The translations under genes were made by a program, and so were the position numbers. From Strigamia acuminata (Eukaryota > Arthropoda > Chilopoda > Geophilomorpha > Linotaeniidae), in the NCBI GenBank assembly GCA_949358305.1, contig OX442315.1, positions 36,174,427 to 36,238,426 of the forward strand: DNA of 64,000 bases, read 5' to 3'. The notes beneath the pieces were generated by a model that worked only from the letters and a program-made list of their open reading frames with translations, made no database searches and was not told where the DNA came from. Position 1 is the first letter of the stretch, and the number at the start of each line of letters is the position of its first letter. Below, piece by piece: positions 63,501 through 64,000 of this stretch.

Positions 63501-63677
63501 CCAATTTGGGCCCACGAACGAACGGGAAATCCGCTGGAAGCGCCGGGACACCTACGTTTCTACTTGAATGAGAGCGAAGACCCCTCGGACTACTCTTCAA
63601 GACTGACCACATCTCCCAACCTGGACGAACCAAGTTCGGAAGATAAGCCGAGTTATGCCGATAACTTGAAGAAATAA
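60564..63677 (+). CDS. Third, spliced ORF of the Gypsy element (function unknown)
   Basis: Two exons, 60564-60716 and 60987-63677, joined by a donor GACGTAAGT and acceptor ATATTTAG in phase 0, give 947 aa from ATG 60564. Without splicing, the first reading frame ends at 60770 after 68 codons. Exon 1 is acidic (EDDDEDQ). Exon 2 starts with a helical W/R/E-rich domain (WGQIDPKRV, YWSSQQTLIHY, WDVYEQWRDAE), then a highly charged Arg/Glu stretch (about 320-426), a Ser/Thr/Pro linker, a helical moderately hydrophobic domain (about 610-720), a PTPPPPPPP run near 755-770 and a final domain with LRMYFPG and IWAHERTG. There is no signal peptide, clear envelope-type membrane anchor or zinc finger. It occupies the envelope position but does not look like an envelope glycoprotein. 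I recognise no family. Confidence 0.7.
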
Positions 63678-63865
63678 GTAATTAGAAATCGTGACGAGAA
63701 GACTGTCTTCTCCAAACTAGGAAATTATTATTATTTGTTTGCGTATCAATTATTTAAGAATGTAAAATATTTTATGCACCATTCATCATCATTTAAATAA
63801 AAAGATTATTTTATGATTAGATATTGTTCCTCCTTTTATTTAAGGGACCCCGATGATTTATTCTC
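63678..63865 (+). other. Gypsy 3' non-coding segment
   Basis: AT-rich, 188 bp between the third ORF and the purine tract, with AATAAA near 63796. No gene. Confidence 0.6.
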
Positions 63866-63876
63866 GGGGAGGGACG
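63866..63876 (+). promoter_or_regulatory. Gypsy polypurine tract
   Basis: GGGGAGGGACG lies directly before the second LTR copy. Confidence 0.75.
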
Positions 63877-64000
63877 TGTGGTGATTCGGCATCACCTGAA
63901 GAAGTAATTAGCGGTGATTATTGTGTTACTAATACTCGCCACTAGAGCGCGCTAGAAATACCGACTAGACTGACTAGTCTCGTGTTTCTGCGAACCTGCA
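63877..64000 (+). repeat. Gypsy 3' LTR, first 124 bp
   Basis: Same as 52730-52853 by reading. About 507 bp more are expected past the window, followed by a short copy of the bases just before 52730. Confidence 0.93.

Larger units (their letters stand above)
52730..64000 (+). mobile_element. Large Gypsy (Metaviridae) LTR retrotransposon with an extra ORF, 3' end cut by window
   Basis: It begins with a 631-bp LTR (52730-53360). The first 124 bp of a second copy (63877-64000) are the same by eye, and the rest is beyond the window; the predicted full length is about 11.8 kb. Contents in order: LTR, primer site, gag, pol (-1 frame), a two-exon third ORF, purine tract, LTR. All frames are open, so it is recent. 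It lies in the same orientation as the Prrx gene. Confidence 0.95.

Noticed and set aside
61128-63677. Third Gypsy ORF as a classical envelope gene or as a single-exon ORF starting at 61128
   Set aside because: There is no signal peptide or clear membrane anchor, and the frame is open back to 60987, where a good acceptor joins it to exon 1; 61128 is a TTG, not an ATG.
1-64000. CRISPR arrays, bacterial operons, tRNA or rRNA genes
   Set aside because: The genome is eukaryotic; no spaced direct-repeat array, tRNA cloverleaf or rRNA sequence was seen.

Overview
This window comes from an AT-rich, intron-containing animal genome, most likely an invertebrate and plausibly an arthropod. The host genes have GT-AG introns from about 60 bp to several kb. 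Intergenic DNA is packed with short inverted-repeat elements. Three classes of LTR retrotransposon (Copia, BEL/Pao, Gypsy) are present as complete, open-frame copies. The arthropod guess rests only on the style of the repeats and proteins; no species can be named. All gene models below were built by reading splice sites and phases by eye.

Layout. 1-8.4 kb has no recognisable gene: nested inverted-repeat elements, tandem repeats and a T/G-rich tract. 8462-13520 is an intact Copia element with two 184-bp LTRs identical by eye, AAATT target duplication, an initiator-Met-type primer site and one 1464-codon ORF; it split a 31-bp minisatellite. 14591-20526 carries the last five coding exons of an NSP-family adaptor (BCAR3/SH2D3 type: SH2 plus Cdc25-like domain). 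20.5-30.9 kb holds several dispersed repeats, a degraded laminin-gamma-like fragment on the minus strand (25605-26088), and an unusual ORF with two tandem Copia-type retropepsin domains behind a promoter-like CCAAT/TATA block (26248-27420).

30915-31641 contains three phase-compatible exons of an unrecognised gene. 31970-37778 is a complete seven-exon deoxyribonuclease II gene (357 aa) with a signal peptide; its last exon lies after a 3.55-kb intron full of repeats. Immediately after its stop codon is an inverted-repeat element that was itself split by an intact BEL/Pao element (38227-44149; 319-bp LTRs, GTTTG target duplication, 1730-aa ORF whose stop codon lies in the 3' LTR).

45523-49566 holds the first two coding exons of a Prrx-type paired-like homeobox gene. 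The homeodomain is cut after residue 46, the usual intron position in this class, and the recognition-helix exon is not in the window. From 52730 to the end, in the same orientation and probably within that homeobox intron, is a very large Gypsy element (more than 11.2 kb; its 3' LTR runs off the window). It has gag, then pol in the -1 frame behind a textbook frameshift signal (heptamer, 7-nt spacer, 10-bp stem), then a third ORF made of two spliced exons (947 aa) that matches no retroelement protein I know. That third ORF and the tandem retropepsin ORF are the best candidates for something undescribed.
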